Shown: positions 37,226-46,329 of the stretch, piece after piece
How positions within the stretch are numbered: the stretch's first letter is position 1
How the letters are laid out: each line of letters opens with the position of its first letter
Assembly: GCF_000961795.1 (NCBI RefSeq)
Contig: NZ_LADU01000066.1
Location: 1 to 64,000, forward strand
DNA: 64,000 nt
Direction of reading: 5' to 3'
DNA from: Hyphomonas sp. BRH_c22
GTDB taxonomy: Bacteria > Pseudomonadota > Alphaproteobacteria > Caulobacterales > Hyphomonadaceae
Notes under the pieces: generated by a model
What the model saw: the letters and a program-made list of their open reading frames with translations, nothing else
Told to the model about the DNA's origin: nothing
The model's database searches: none
Made by a program: the position numbers and the translations under genes

Positions 37226-38745
37226 AAATCCGTGCCCAGATCGGAATGGTACTGAACCTCGATAAATGCATCGGGTGTCATACCTGCTCTGTAACCTGCA
37301 AGAATGTGTGGACCAGCCGCGAGGGAGTTGAATATGCCTGGTTCAATAATGTCGAGACCAAGCCAGGCATTGGTTTTCCCAAGGATTGGGAAAACCAGAA
37401 GCGCTGGAATGGTGGCTGGCGGCGCAAGCCCAATGGCCGGATCGAGCCCAAAATGGGTGCGAAATGGCGCATTCTTGCCAAGATATTTGCCAACCCGGAC
37501 CTGCCGGAAATAGACGACTATTACGAACCGTTCGATTTTGACTATGCCCATCTCCAGACCGCCGGGGAAATGAAGGCGTTTCCGACAGCGCGCCCGCGCT
37601 CGAAGATCACGGGTCAGCGAATGGAGAAAATCGAGTGGGGGCCAAACTGGGAAGAAATCCTGGGCGGCGAGTTCGAAAAGCGAAGCGCGGATTACAATTT
37701 TGAGGGGGTCGAAAAGGCGATCTACGGAGCGTTCGAGCAAACCTTCATGATGTACCTGCCTCGCTTATGCGAACACTGTTTGAATCCGACATGTGTCGCG
37801 GCGTGCCCGTCAGGAGCGATCTACAAGCGGGAAGAGGATGGAATCGTTCTCATCGACCAGGACAAGTGCCGCGGCTGGCGCATGTGCGTCTCGGCCTGTC
37901 CCTACAAGAAGGTCTATTACAATTGGGAATCCGGAAAGTCGGAGAAATGCACGTTCTGCTATCCGCGCATTGAAGTCGGACAACCCACAGTCTGTTCGGA
38001 AACCTGCGTCGGACGAATCCGCTATCTAGGTGTCCTGCTCTACGATGCCGACAGGATTGAGGCGGCTGCCAGTACGCCGGACGAGAAGGACCTCTATCAG
38101 GCGCAGCTTGATGTCTTTCTCGATCCGAATGATCCGGCCGTCATTGCGCAGGCACGACAGGATGGGATCCCGGAAGCCTGGCTGAAGGCCGCGCGCCAGA
38201 GCCCGGTCTACAAGATGGCGATGGAGTGGAAGGTCGCCTTTCCCCTGCATCCGGAATATCGCACGCTGCCCATGGTCTGGTATGTCCCGCCCCTCTCGCC
38301 GATCCAGTCGGCTGTGGCCGCCAGCGCGCTTGAAACCGATGCGGAGATGCCTGACGTCGCCAGCATGCGTATTCCTGTACGCTATCTCGCCAACATGTTG
38401 ACGGCGGGCAAGGAAGAACCGGTCGTTCTCGCGCTCGAGAGAATGATGGCGATGCGAAAATACATGCGGGCAAAGACGATTGAGGGTGTGATCGATCACC
38501 CTACCGCCGAGAAGGTCGGACTTACGGCCGCCCAGATTGACGAGATGTATCGCTATATGGCGATCGCCAATTACGAAGATCGCTTCGTCATCCCGACGAC
38601 CCATCGTGAATCCCAGGAAGACGCGTTCGAAATGCGCGGTGAGTGTGGATTTACATTCGGCAATGACTGTTCTGGTGGACGCACGGAACTCGGCCTGTTT
38701 GGCCGGGACAAGCGTTCAAAAGCCAAAACCCCAATGGAGCTGTAA
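37222..38745 (+). CDS. narH: Respiratory nitrate reductase beta subunit
   Basis: Electron-transfer subunit with one [3Fe-4S] and three [4Fe-4S] clusters, 507 residues. The Cys groups are C16-C19-C22-C26 (CIGCHTCSVTC), CEHCLNPTC..AC, CRGWRMCVSAC and CTFCYPRI...CSETC. In the third group Trp replaces one Cys (CRGW), the known reason that cluster is [3Fe-4S]. It is translationally coupled to narG and ends 2 bases before narJ. Confidence 0.97.
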   Translation: MKIRAQIGMVLNLDKCIGCHTCSVTCKNVWTSREGVEYAWFNNVETKPGIGFPKDWENQKRWNGGWRRKPNGRIEPKMGAKWRILAKIFANPDLPEIDDYYEPFDFDYAHLQTAGEMKAFPTARPRSKITGQRMEKIEWGPNWEEILGGEFEKRSADYNFEGVEKAIYGAFEQTFMMYLPRLCEHCLNPTCVAACPSGAIYKREEDGIVLIDQDKCRGWRMCVSACPYKKVYYNWESGKSEKCTFCYPRIEVGQPTVCSETCVGRIRYLGVLLYDADRIEAAASTPDEKDLYQAQLDVFLDPNDPAVIAQARQDGIPEAWLKAARQSPVYKMAMEWKVAFPLHPEYRTLPMVWYVPPLSPIQSAVAASALETDAEMPDVASMRIPVRYLANMLTAGKEEPVVLALERMMAMRKYMRAKTIEGVIDHPTAEKVGLTAAQIDEMYRYMAIANYEDRFVIPTTHRESQEDAFEMRGECGFTFGNDCSGGRTELGLFGRDKRSKAKTPMEL

Positions 38746-38747
38746 TC

Positions 38748-39431
38748 ATGGCCATCACCTATCGCGCTTTGTCGCGCCTCTTGTCCTACCCCGATGCCGT
38801 CCTGCAGGCAGAAGCAGACTCTCTTGTCGACGCCATGCAGGCTGAGGGCATCATTCCGGAACGGATCATCAAGTCCCTGCGAAAGCTGGCGCTCAGCCTT
38901 GCCAGCATGGATATCTATGAAGCCCAGGCAATGTATGTCGACCAGTTCGACCGGTCGCGCACCTTGTCTTTGCACCTTTATGAGCATGTCCACGGTGAGA
39001 GCCGGGAGCGGGGACCGGCCATGGTGGGACTTGTGGAACTGTACAAGTCGCACGGGCTGGAACTCAATGTCAGCGACCTGCCAGACTATCTGCCGATCTT
39101 CCTGGAGTTCCTGTCAATCATTCCGGATGCGGATGCCGCCTCGCTCATTGGCGAAGCAGCACATGTCATCGAGGCCATCGGCGAGCGCCTGAAGAAGCGT
39201 CAGAGCCCTTACCGTGCGATTTTTGGTGCCCTGATGACCCTGTCTGATCGTCCGGCAGACAAGGATGCGCTGGCAGACCTTCTGGCCATACCCGAGGATG
39301 ATCCGGATGATCTGGAGGCGCTTGATGAAAACTGGGCTGAAGCACCCGTTACATTCGGTCCGGGAACGCCATCGGACGGTTGTCCGAAAGCCGCCGCAAT
39401 GGTCGGCAATATGCAGGGAGCACGCGGGTAA
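38748..39431 (+). CDS. narJ: Nitrate reductase maturation chaperone
   Basis: TorD/NarJ-type helical chaperone, 227 residues, that holds NarGH while cofactors are inserted. The family strings LSRLLSYPDA and DYLPIFLEFLS are present, along with SLHLYEHVHGESRERGPAMV. The last base of its TAA stop is the first base of the next ATG (TAATG), coupling it to an outer-membrane protein gene in place of narI. Confidence 0.93.
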   Translation: MAITYRALSRLLSYPDAVLQAEADSLVDAMQAEGIIPERIIKSLRKLALSLASMDIYEAQAMYVDQFDRSRTLSLHLYEHVHGESRERGPAMVGLVELYKSHGLELNVSDLPDYLPIFLEFLSIIPDADAASLIGEAAHVIEAIGERLKKRQSPYRAIFGALMTLSDRPADKDALADLLAIPEDDPDDLEALDENWAEAPVTFGPGTPSDGCPKAAAMVGNMQGARG

Positions 39432-40630
39432 TGTCCGGGTTGAGAGCAGTGCTCATGGCGGGTGCGGTCATATCAGCTTCCTGTGCATTCGGGGTCCCGC
39501 TGGCGCAGGCTGGCGAGGGACAACCGATCCTTGATATACGGTTGCGAGCTGAACAGGTCGACCAGGCCGGGCTAGACGAAACAACGGCCCTGACGGCGCG
39601 AGGACGGGTTGGGTATGATTACAAGGCCAATGATACCTGGAGCTTCCTTGGGGAAGTCGAAGGCGTCGCACACCTGAATGATGACTTTTCCGATACCGTG
39701 AACACCGTCGCCGGCAAGGCCATTGTCGCTGACCCAGAGGCATTTGAGATCAACCGCCTGCAGGTCGCGTGGAAGGACAAGGCAAGTTCAGTTACACTCG
39801 GGCGCCAGCGCATCATTCTTGATGATGCGCGCTTTGTCGGCAATGTCGGCTTCCGGCAGAATGAGCAGACCTTTGATGCGCTCCGGCTGGGTCACGTCTT
39901 TCCCGGGAAAGTGTCAGTTGATTATGTCTATATCGACAAGGTCCGCCGTGTGTTCGGCGATGACAGCCCGGTCGGCGAGTGGGACAGTGCGTCTCACATC
40001 CTGCGGGTGTCGACAAAAACAGCGCTCGGCGACATTACGGCTTACGGCCTCCTACTGGATTTTGACGATGCGCCGGCGGCCTCGGGCCAGACCTGGGGTG
40101 CCAGCTGGACAAGATCCATGGATACCGATCTGGGCAAGTTTGCCCTTGATGTCGAAGCGGCTGTCCAGAGCGAATGGAACGGGCAGGGGCCTGAATCAAA
40201 TCTCGGCTATCAGTCTGCAAGCATTTCGATGACGCAACAGGGCGTGACGGGGGCGCTGGGTCTCGAGATTCTGGAAGGGGCCGGTGGCCGCGGCTTCGCG
40301 ACACCGCTCGCGACCCTGCACGCCTTTCAGGGGTGGGCGGATGTCTTTCTGACCACGCCCGCCTGGGGCGTGCGGGATATATCGGCTTCCCTGAAAGGCA
40401 AAGCCCCGGCATTTATTACCGGAGGCCAGCCTCTCGCATGGGTGATCGCGGCTCACGATTTTTCCTCTGACAATGGAGAACAGGATCTCGGCCGCGAGCT
40501 CGATGCGCTGGTGCGACTGCCACTCAACGCAAAACTCAACCTTGAAGGCAAGGTCGCCATATTCGATGGCGACACCGGCGGACCGGCAGACCGAACCAAA
40601 TTCTGGCTGGCCCTGGAGGCCAGCTTCTAG
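39431..40630 (+). CDS. Outer-membrane beta-barrel protein inside the nar operon
   Basis: A 399-residue exported protein. The N-terminus has a Sec signal (LRAVLMAGAVISASCAFGVPLAQAG). The mature part is built of alternating-residue amphipathic strands rich in Gly, Asp and aromatic residues, with 'VTLGRQRIILDDARFVGNVG', a string typical of the alginate-export/porin superfamily, and it ends in the C-terminal phenylalanine (EASF) that BAM recognises. Its start overlaps narJ and it precedes narI by 23 bases, so it is made with nitrate reductase. A nitrate or nitrite channel in the outer membrane is a reasonable guess, but it is not shown. Confidence 0.75.
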   Translation: MSGLRAVLMAGAVISASCAFGVPLAQAGEGQPILDIRLRAEQVDQAGLDETTALTARGRVGYDYKANDTWSFLGEVEGVAHLNDDFSDTVNTVAGKAIVADPEAFEINRLQVAWKDKASSVTLGRQRIILDDARFVGNVGFRQNEQTFDALRLGHVFPGKVSVDYVYIDKVRRVFGDDSPVGEWDSASHILRVSTKTALGDITAYGLLLDFDDAPAASGQTWGASWTRSMDTDLGKFALDVEAAVQSEWNGQGPESNLGYQSASISMTQQGVTGALGLEILEGAGGRGFATPLATLHAFQGWADVFLTTPAWGVRDISASLKGKAPAFITGGQPLAWVIAAHDFSSDNGEQDLGRELDALVRLPLNAKLNLEGKVAIFDGDTGGPADRTKFWLALEASF

Positions 40631-40653
40631 ACCTATCAGGAGGGAGCCACGAC

Positions 40654-41421
40654 ATGGCACCAGAGCAAATTACGACAATGACTTCAGCCGGCTGGATAGA
40701 CCAGGCGATATTTGGCATCTATCCCTATATCGCGCTTGCCGTCCTTGCGGTGGGATCTGTGGTGCGGTTTGACCGTGAGCCCTACACTTGGCGATCGGGA
40801 TCGTCGCAGCTTCTGCGCCGAAAGCAGCTGGTCCTCGGTTCGGTGCTGTTCCATGTCGGCATACTTGTGATTTTCGGTGGCCATTTCGTCGGCTTGCTGA
40901 CGCCGCTTTGGGTATTCGACATGATCGGGATTACGCACGGCCAGAAGCAGGTGCTCGCCATCGTCGCGGGAGGTGTCGCGGGGCTGGCGGCCATCCTCGG
41001 CGCCTTTATCCTGCTCCACCGGCGCGTATTCGATTCACGTATACGTGCCAATTCTTCCTTCGGTGATACCGCGATCCTGGCACTGCTGACGCTCCAGTTG
41101 ATGCTTGGCCTTTCGACAATCCCCTTGTCGGCCAATCACCTTGATGGATCGGAAATGGTCAAGTTCATGTACTGGGCGCAAGGCATCTTCACGTTTCAGT
41201 CAAACGCAGCCGACTATGTTGCCAATGTTCACTGGATTTTCAAGGCGCACCTGTTCCTTGGCCTGACCATATTCCTCGTCTTTCCATTCACCAGGCTGGT
41301 GCACATGCTATCGGCGCCGGTCTGGTATCTGAACCGCCGTGGCTGGCAACTCGTCCGCACACGAAGGAACATAAAGGCGGACCAGGCGATTGCAGCGCGT
41401 AAGCGGATGGGAGATGCATGA
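40654..41421 (+). CDS. narI: Respiratory nitrate reductase gamma subunit (cytochrome b)
   Basis: Membrane anchor and quinol oxidase, binding two b hemes. 255 residues with five membrane helices. VLFHVGILVIFGGHFVGL in helix two and WIFKAHLFLGLTIFLVFPFTRLVHM in the last helix carry the heme histidines. GGAGGGA precedes the ATG. It follows the porin gene, not narJ directly, and overlaps the next gene by ATGA. Confidence 0.95.
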   Translation: MAPEQITTMTSAGWIDQAIFGIYPYIALAVLAVGSVVRFDREPYTWRSGSSQLLRRKQLVLGSVLFHVGILVIFGGHFVGLLTPLWVFDMIGITHGQKQVLAIVAGGVAGLAAILGAFILLHRRVFDSRIRANSSFGDTAILALLTLQLMLGLSTIPLSANHLDGSEMVKFMYWAQGIFTFQSNAADYVANVHWIFKAHLFLGLTIFLVFPFTRLVHMLSAPVWYLNRRGWQLVRTRRNIKADQAIAARKRMGDA

Positions 41422-42593
41422 TGTCCAGTCCTGCTACTGCAATATTCCACGGCGTCGAAGTACCTGAGACATTGCTGGCAGCTGAAATGCAGAACCATCG
41501 GTCTGCGAGTCTCGCTGACGCGCGTGCCCGTGCGGGCCGGGCGCTGGCTGCCAAGGCTGTCCTGATCGACCGTGCGCGTCATCTCAATATAGCGGCGGTT
41601 CCTGAACGCAATGCGGACGGACTGGAGGAAACACAGGAGGAGGCGATGATCCGCGAGCTCCTCAGTCAGGAGGTCGAGGCTGAAGCGCCGTCAGCTGACG
41701 CTGTGCGGCACATTTATGACAGCCAGCCCGACGGCTTCAGGACCCCACCCTTGCTTGAAGCTTCGCACATCCTGGTTGCGCCCGAGCAGAATGACGACAT
41801 GGCGGCCACACTGGCGCGCGCACGCGCGGATGAACTCATATCTGTCCTTGCCAGGCAGCCCGACAGGTTTGGGGGCCTCGCGCGCACGGTGTCAGCTTGT
41901 CCCTCTGGAAGTGATGGCGGCACACTCGGTCAATTGCGGCCGGGTGATTTGCTGCCCGCGATCTGGCAGGCATTGCTTACGCTGGATCCGGGAAAGGTTG
42001 CGGACGAACCGATACGAACGGAACATGGCTGGCACGTTCTCAGGCTGGACCATCGGGTTGAAGGGCGGCGCTTGCCGTTCGAGCACGTCGCGGCGCATAT
42101 CGAAATGCAGCTGGAGGCCCGAGCCTGGACCCTGGCAGCTGCCCGCTATGTCGACGCGCTTCTGAAGCGCGCGTCTGCATCGGCGCCAGCCTTGGGGATT
42201 TCGGCGCTCGGAACGCTGGAGACGGACCAGACGCCTGACAAACGAGTCTTTGCGCTTATTGGAGATGTCTTCTCTCATCCCGAGGCCGCTCTCGCGGCGC
42301 TGAAGCCCGACATTGTCAGGCAGATTGACGCCGAAGCGGAAAAGACAGGTAGCTCAGCGGCCAGTGTCCTGTCTGATGCGATCAATTCCTTCCTGACCGA
42401 GGCCAAGGATGAGTCCTGGACGCAGGTGATTTCCCGCCTCCGGGACAGCCCGTCTCCGCTCTCAGACTGCCTCGAAACGATGGTCCGAAGCCAGCTTCCA
42501 CAGGTCAAGGCAAGCCGCACGCTCATTCTGACGCACCGGAAAGGAGCCGTGAATCCGGAAGAGAAAGGCGAACCCAATGGAACCGGTCTATAA
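41418..42593 (+). CDS. Parvulin-type peptidyl-prolyl isomerase
   Basis: A 391-residue protein. The parvulin domain spans about residues 105-215: EASHILVAP, FGGLARTVSACPSGSDGGTLGQL and EHGWHVLRLDHR. No signal peptide is seen, so it probably works in the cytoplasm. It has an N-terminal helical part, as in NifM, and a C-terminal helical extension. Nar operons of Paracoccus and relatives carry a similar PpiC-like gene after narI, where a role in NarGHI maturation is supposed. It overlaps narI by 4 and the next gene by 17 bases. Confidence 0.85.
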   Translation: MMSSPATAIFHGVEVPETLLAAEMQNHRSASLADARARAGRALAAKAVLIDRARHLNIAAVPERNADGLEETQEEAMIRELLSQEVEAEAPSADAVRHIYDSQPDGFRTPPLLEASHILVAPEQNDDMAATLARARADELISVLARQPDRFGGLARTVSACPSGSDGGTLGQLRPGDLLPAIWQALLTLDPGKVADEPIRTEHGWHVLRLDHRVEGRRLPFEHVAAHIEMQLEARAWTLAAARYVDALLKRASASAPALGISALGTLETDQTPDKRVFALIGDVFSHPEAALAALKPDIVRQIDAEAEKTGSSAASVLSDAINSFLTEAKDESWTQVISRLRDSPSPLSDCLETMVRSQLPQVKASRTLILTHRKGAVNPEEKGEPNGTGL

Positions 42594-43137
42594 GGATGGG
42601 TTTATTGAAGCCATGCCAGCGGAACTGCTGCGCGAACCACTTGTATGGTTTTTTGCCGAACATTATCGCCATCGGGCCGTCTGCAAACGATTGCGTGAGC
42701 TGGCCAAGACAGTCGCGTTCAACGAGGCTGCGCTGCAGGACGTCCTGCACTTCCTCAACAATGACCTGCCGCTCCATGTCATTGATGAGGAGGATGACCT
42801 GTTTCCACTCTTGCGGCGGCGCTGCCAGGCCGATGACCAGATCGAGGCAGTCCTGGGCATGCTGTCGGGAGAACATGCCAGCGATCTACACGATGCCTCG
42901 GCTGTCAAATCCTTGATCACCACGGCCTTGACGGATCGCCGTGGCCCAGCAGGTTACACTGAAGCCGCACAGATCATTCCACCATTCTGCCGATCCCAGG
43001 AACGCCACATAGCTGTGGAGAACGCTGTCGTTCTCCCAATCGCGCGCGCGCGGCTGAACGAAGCTGATCTTCACAATCTCGGACGCCGGCTTGCCGCTCG
43101 CAGGGGCTTGCCGGACCCGTTCGCGGGGGCGTCATGA
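42577..43137 (+). CDS. Hemerythrin-like (HHE) domain protein
   Basis: A 186-residue cytoplasmic helical protein. Spaced histidines and acids suit a diiron four-helix site: EHYRH (His29, His32), LHVIDEED (His67, Glu71/72), GEHASDLH (His100, His105) and ERHIAVE (His144, Glu148). Such proteins bind oxygen or nitric oxide or repair iron-sulfur and heme centres. It lies in the nar operon between the isomerase and a carbonic anhydrase, with overlaps on both sides. A second hemerythrin lies at 46,509. Confidence 0.7.
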   Translation: MEPVYKDGFIEAMPAELLREPLVWFFAEHYRHRAVCKRLRELAKTVAFNEAALQDVLHFLNNDLPLHVIDEEDDLFPLLRRRCQADDQIEAVLGMLSGEHASDLHDASAVKSLITTALTDRRGPAGYTEAAQIIPPFCRSQERHIAVENAVVLPIARARLNEADLHNLGRRLAARRGLPDPFAGAS

Positions 43138-43772
43138 TCGAGGAGCTGCTTGACAATAACATGAACTGGGCAAGCGCGCGTGTGCGGGCTGACCCAAAGT
43201 ATTTCCAGAGACTGGCAGCCCAGCAGTCACCCGAGCATCTCTGGATCGGGTGCTCGGATAGCCGCGTACCGGCCAACGAGATTGTCGGCCTGGATCCGGG
43301 TGAGCTGTTCGTTCACCGGAATGTCGCCAACCTTGCCCCACCGCGGGATGTCAATTTTTTGTCCGTACTGCAATATTCCGTTGAGATACTCAAAGTCAGG
43401 CACATAATTGTCTGCGGGCATTATGGATGCGGTGGTGTTCGCGCTGCGATAGACAACCAGCGGAGAGGACTTATCGATCATTGGCTGCAGCCTATCGCGG
43501 ACATGGCGCATCGGCACAAGGCACACCTGCGCGCCATCACGGATTTCGACACGCGCGTAAATGTCGTATGCGAGCACAATGTCCGTACTCAGGTCGAGTA
43601 TCTTGGCCGGAATCCCTTCGTGGTCGATGCCTGGCGAAAAGGCCAATCCCTGGCAATCCATGGCTGGATATATTCCATCCGGGATGGGCTTTTGCGTAAT
43701 CTCGATCTGTCTATCGCGCACCCGAAGCAAGTGGACGCTCTCTCAGAACGTCCATGGTTCCCGAATGACTGA
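43134..43772 (+). CDS. Beta-class carbonic anhydrase
   Basis: Interconverts CO2 and bicarbonate with a Cys2His zinc site. Ligands are Cys40 (IGCSDSRVP), His96 and Cys99 (CGHYGCGG), with the Asp42-Arg44 dyad intact. Length 212 residues, close to E. coli Can. It overlaps the hemerythrin gene by 4 bases and mobA by 8, so it belongs to the nar transcript. Co-expression with nitrate respiration is uncommon. Confidence 0.92.
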   Translation: MIEELLDNNMNWASARVRADPKYFQRLAAQQSPEHLWIGCSDSRVPANEIVGLDPGELFVHRNVANLAPPRDVNFLSVLQYSVEILKVRHIIVCGHYGCGGVRAAIDNQRRGLIDHWLQPIADMAHRHKAHLRAITDFDTRVNVVCEHNVRTQVEYLGRNPFVVDAWRKGQSLAIHGWIYSIRDGLLRNLDLSIAHPKQVDALSERPWFPND

Positions 43773-44382
43773 CCTGGTAGCTGTTATACTTGCAGGCGGA
43801 GAGGGCCGCAGGATCGGTGGTAACAAGCCGGCAGTCATGCTGGCTGGACACTGTCTGATCGACCGTGCGATCAGTCATGTCTCGGGATGGCATATTCCGG
43901 CGAGAGTAGCGGTGCGAGAACCGGGACAAGCTGGGTCTGCGCGCATGCCCGAAATTCTCGATGACCTGCGTATTGCAGGGCCACTTGGCGGATTGCTAGG
44001 TGCCTTGACATGGGCGAAGGCGTTTGGCGCGCGACGTGTGATCACCATCCCGTGCGACATGCCGAACTTGCCTGAAGACCTGAAGACCCGTCTGGACGCG
44101 GCTGCAGCCCGGTTCGACCGGCCTGCCGTTGCGTCGTCATTGCAGCGGCGGCATCCGGTCTGTGCTGTGTGGCCGATTCATTGCCTCGAGCCGCTGAGAA
44201 TTTACGCCGATGACGGACGTCTAAGCCTGATGGGTGCATTGGAGATTTGCGCAGCCGTCGGAGTTGACTGGCCAGTGCAGGGGCTCGATCCATTTCACAA
44301 TGTCAACACAATGGACGACCTCGCCCTGGCTCGCCGCTCCTTGCGGGGAGACGCTTCAGATTTTGATGGGATCCGATCATGA
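43765..44382 (+). CDS. mobA: Molybdenum cofactor guanylyltransferase
   Basis: Adds GMP to Mo-molybdopterin to make bis-MGD for NarG. 205 residues. The nucleotidyltransferase loop AVILAGGEGRRIGGNKP is at the N-terminus; ITIPCDMPNLPED and HPVCAVWP fit the family. The real start is the ATG at 43765, just before the carbonic anhydrase stop, not the far upstream one. It overlaps hemN by ATGA. Confidence 0.93.
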   Translation: MTDLVAVILAGGEGRRIGGNKPAVMLAGHCLIDRAISHVSGWHIPARVAVREPGQAGSARMPEILDDLRIAGPLGGLLGALTWAKAFGARRVITIPCDMPNLPEDLKTRLDAAAARFDRPAVASSLQRRHPVCAVWPIHCLEPLRIYADDGRLSLMGALEICAAVGVDWPVQGLDPFHNVNTMDDLALARRSLRGDASDFDGIRS

Positions 44383-45728
44383 CCGAAAATAGTCCCAGTT
44401 ATGCGAATATGCGGGTTCCGCGTTATACCAGCTATCCGCCAGCAACGGCATTCGGGGCGTCACCTGACGAAACACTCTATCGAAAGTGGCTGTCCGAACT
44501 TGATCCTGCAATTCCGGTCGCGATCTACATTCATGTGCCCTTTTGCCGGGAGGTGTGCTGGTATTGCGCCTGCAACATGAAGCTCGTTAAACGGGAAAAG
44601 CCGCTCGCCGATTATGCAGCGACGCTTGACCATGAGCTTGAACTTCTCTGTGAAGCCCTCCCGCACGGCATACGGATCGACGCAATTCACTGGGGGGGCG
44701 GCACGCCGACCTCCCTGCCGGACGGGAAACTCGCGCATCTGACCGAAAGGACTCGACAGCTTTTCGATGTCTCGCCACTGGCGGAAACCGCGTTTGAGCT
44801 TGATCCCAGAACGTTCTCACTCTCCCGTGCAAGCACGCTAGCGGCGTTGGGGGTCAACAGGGTCTCTCTCGGTGTTCAGGAATTTGACGCGGCGGTCCAG
44901 GAGGCCGTTAACCGTATCCAGCCCTTTGAACAGGTCAGGGACGTCGTCCATAGCCTCCGGGACGCAGGAATCTGCCGAATCAACTTTGATCTCATGTACG
45001 GTCTCCCTTTCCAGACGGTGGCGACACTGGAGGAAACGGTCGCCCGGACACTGACACTCCGTCCCGACCGTATTGCACTCTTTGGCTACGCACATGTTCC
45101 CTGGGCCGCGCGCCGTCAGACGCAGATCAATGAAGACGCCCTGCCTGGACTTGAGGCCCGTTTCGAGCAGGCCGAGCGGGCGGCTGAGAACCTGATGGCG
45201 GGCGGTTACAGGCGGGTTGGCCTTGACCACTTCGCACTGCCGGAGGACGGCCTTGCAAAGGCTCTGGACGATCGAACGCTGATGCGGAATTTCCAGGGCT
45301 ATGTGGCCGATACGCCGTCAACTGTCATTGGCGTCGGCAGCTCGTCCATTTCCTGCGTTCCGGGAGGTTATGTCCAGAATTGTACTGAAACGGGCGCCTG
45401 GCACCGGGCGGTCGGTTCGGGACACCTGCCTGTCCAGCGCGGTCACAGTCTGAGCAGGATGGATCGCCTGCGCGGGGAGGTCATCAATAATCTCATGTGC
45501 TTCATGGGTGCCGATCTGGGGCAGATCAGCCAGATGCATGGATTTCCCGAAAATGTTCTGGACAGGGAAATCACAGCCTGCCGCAGGTATGAAGCTGACG
45601 GGCTGGTCGTGGTCAATGGTCGCCTGCTGCGAATACAAGAGAGGGGCCGGCCAGCCCTCAGGTTGATTGCCTCATGTTTCGACGCATATCTTGACCCGGA
45701 AAAATCCCGTCATGCCCTTGCAGTCTGA
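44379..45728 (+). CDS. hemN: Oxygen-independent coproporphyrinogen III oxidase
   Basis: Radical-SAM enzyme of anaerobic heme synthesis, 449 residues. The cluster motif is CREVCWYCAC (Cys56, Cys60, Cys63), followed by the HemN-specific GGGTP loop and GVQEFDAAVQEAVNRIQ. RYTSYPPA at the N-terminus is characteristic of true HemN over HemW. It supplies heme for NarI. Overlaps mobA by 4 and pdxH by 17 bases. Confidence 0.94.
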   Translation: MTENSPSYANMRVPRYTSYPPATAFGASPDETLYRKWLSELDPAIPVAIYIHVPFCREVCWYCACNMKLVKREKPLADYAATLDHELELLCEALPHGIRIDAIHWGGGTPTSLPDGKLAHLTERTRQLFDVSPLAETAFELDPRTFSLSRASTLAALGVNRVSLGVQEFDAAVQEAVNRIQPFEQVRDVVHSLRDAGICRINFDLMYGLPFQTVATLEETVARTLTLRPDRIALFGYAHVPWAARRQTQINEDALPGLEARFEQAERAAENLMAGGYRRVGLDHFALPEDGLAKALDDRTLMRNFQGYVADTPSTVIGVGSSSISCVPGGYVQNCTETGAWHRAVGSGHLPVQRGHSLSRMDRLRGEVINNLMCFMGADLGQISQMHGFPENVLDREITACRRYEADGLVVVNGRLLRIQERGRPALRLIASCFDAYLDPEKSRHALAV

Positions 45729-46329
45729 CGCATCACCGGTGGACCTCCCGCATGAGGCGGTCGGGATATTCAGTACATGGTATAAGGCGGCTATGACGGA
45801 CCGGCGTATCGATGATGCGAACGCGATGGCGCTGGCAACGGCTGATGAAACCGGGCTTCCTTCGTGCCGGATGGTTCTACTCAAATCATTCGATGCAAGG
45901 GGATTCGTTTTCTATACAAATCTGGGCAGCCGCAAGGGCTGTGACCTGCAAGCCAATCCAAGAGCAGCGCTATGCTTCCACTGGTCGCCGCTGGGACGAC
46001 AAGTCAGGATTGAGGGCGGCGTGACGGGTGTGACGCCGCAGGAGGCGGATTCCTATTTTGCCTCTCGTCCCCGAAGCAGCCAGATTGGCGCCTGGGCATC
46101 CCGGCAATCCCAGCGTCTGGAATCCCCTTCGATACTCCTCAGTCGTATTGCCAGCAGAACAGTGCAGTTTGCGGCGCAGCCTGTCCCGCGCCCGGATTTT
46201 TGGTCAGGGTATCGCGTCAGGCCGGACCGGGTCGAGTTCTGGTCTGAAGGATCATTCAGGATACACCATCGCCGCGTTTTCGCCTTGTCTGCTGATGACG
46301 GATGGCAGTCCCTGGAGCTGTTTCCATGA
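45712..46329 (+). CDS. pdxH: Pyridoxamine/pyridoxine 5'-phosphate oxidase
   Basis: FMN enzyme making pyridoxal phosphate, 205 residues. RMVLLKSFDARGFVFYTN, SRKGCDLQANPRAALCFHW, RQVRIEG and PRPDFWSGYRV are diagnostic; the late R-I-H keeps the substrate Arg and His. The usual 'RLHDR' is RIHHR here. It is last in the 12-gene nar transcript, overlapping hemN. This is odd because the classical reaction uses oxygen. Confidence 0.9.
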   Translation: MPLQSDASPVDLPHEAVGIFSTWYKAAMTDRRIDDANAMALATADETGLPSCRMVLLKSFDARGFVFYTNLGSRKGCDLQANPRAALCFHWSPLGRQVRIEGGVTGVTPQEADSYFASRPRSSQIGAWASRQSQRLESPSILLSRIASRTVQFAAQPVPRPDFWSGYRVRPDRVEFWSEGSFRIHHRRVFALSADDGWQSLELFP

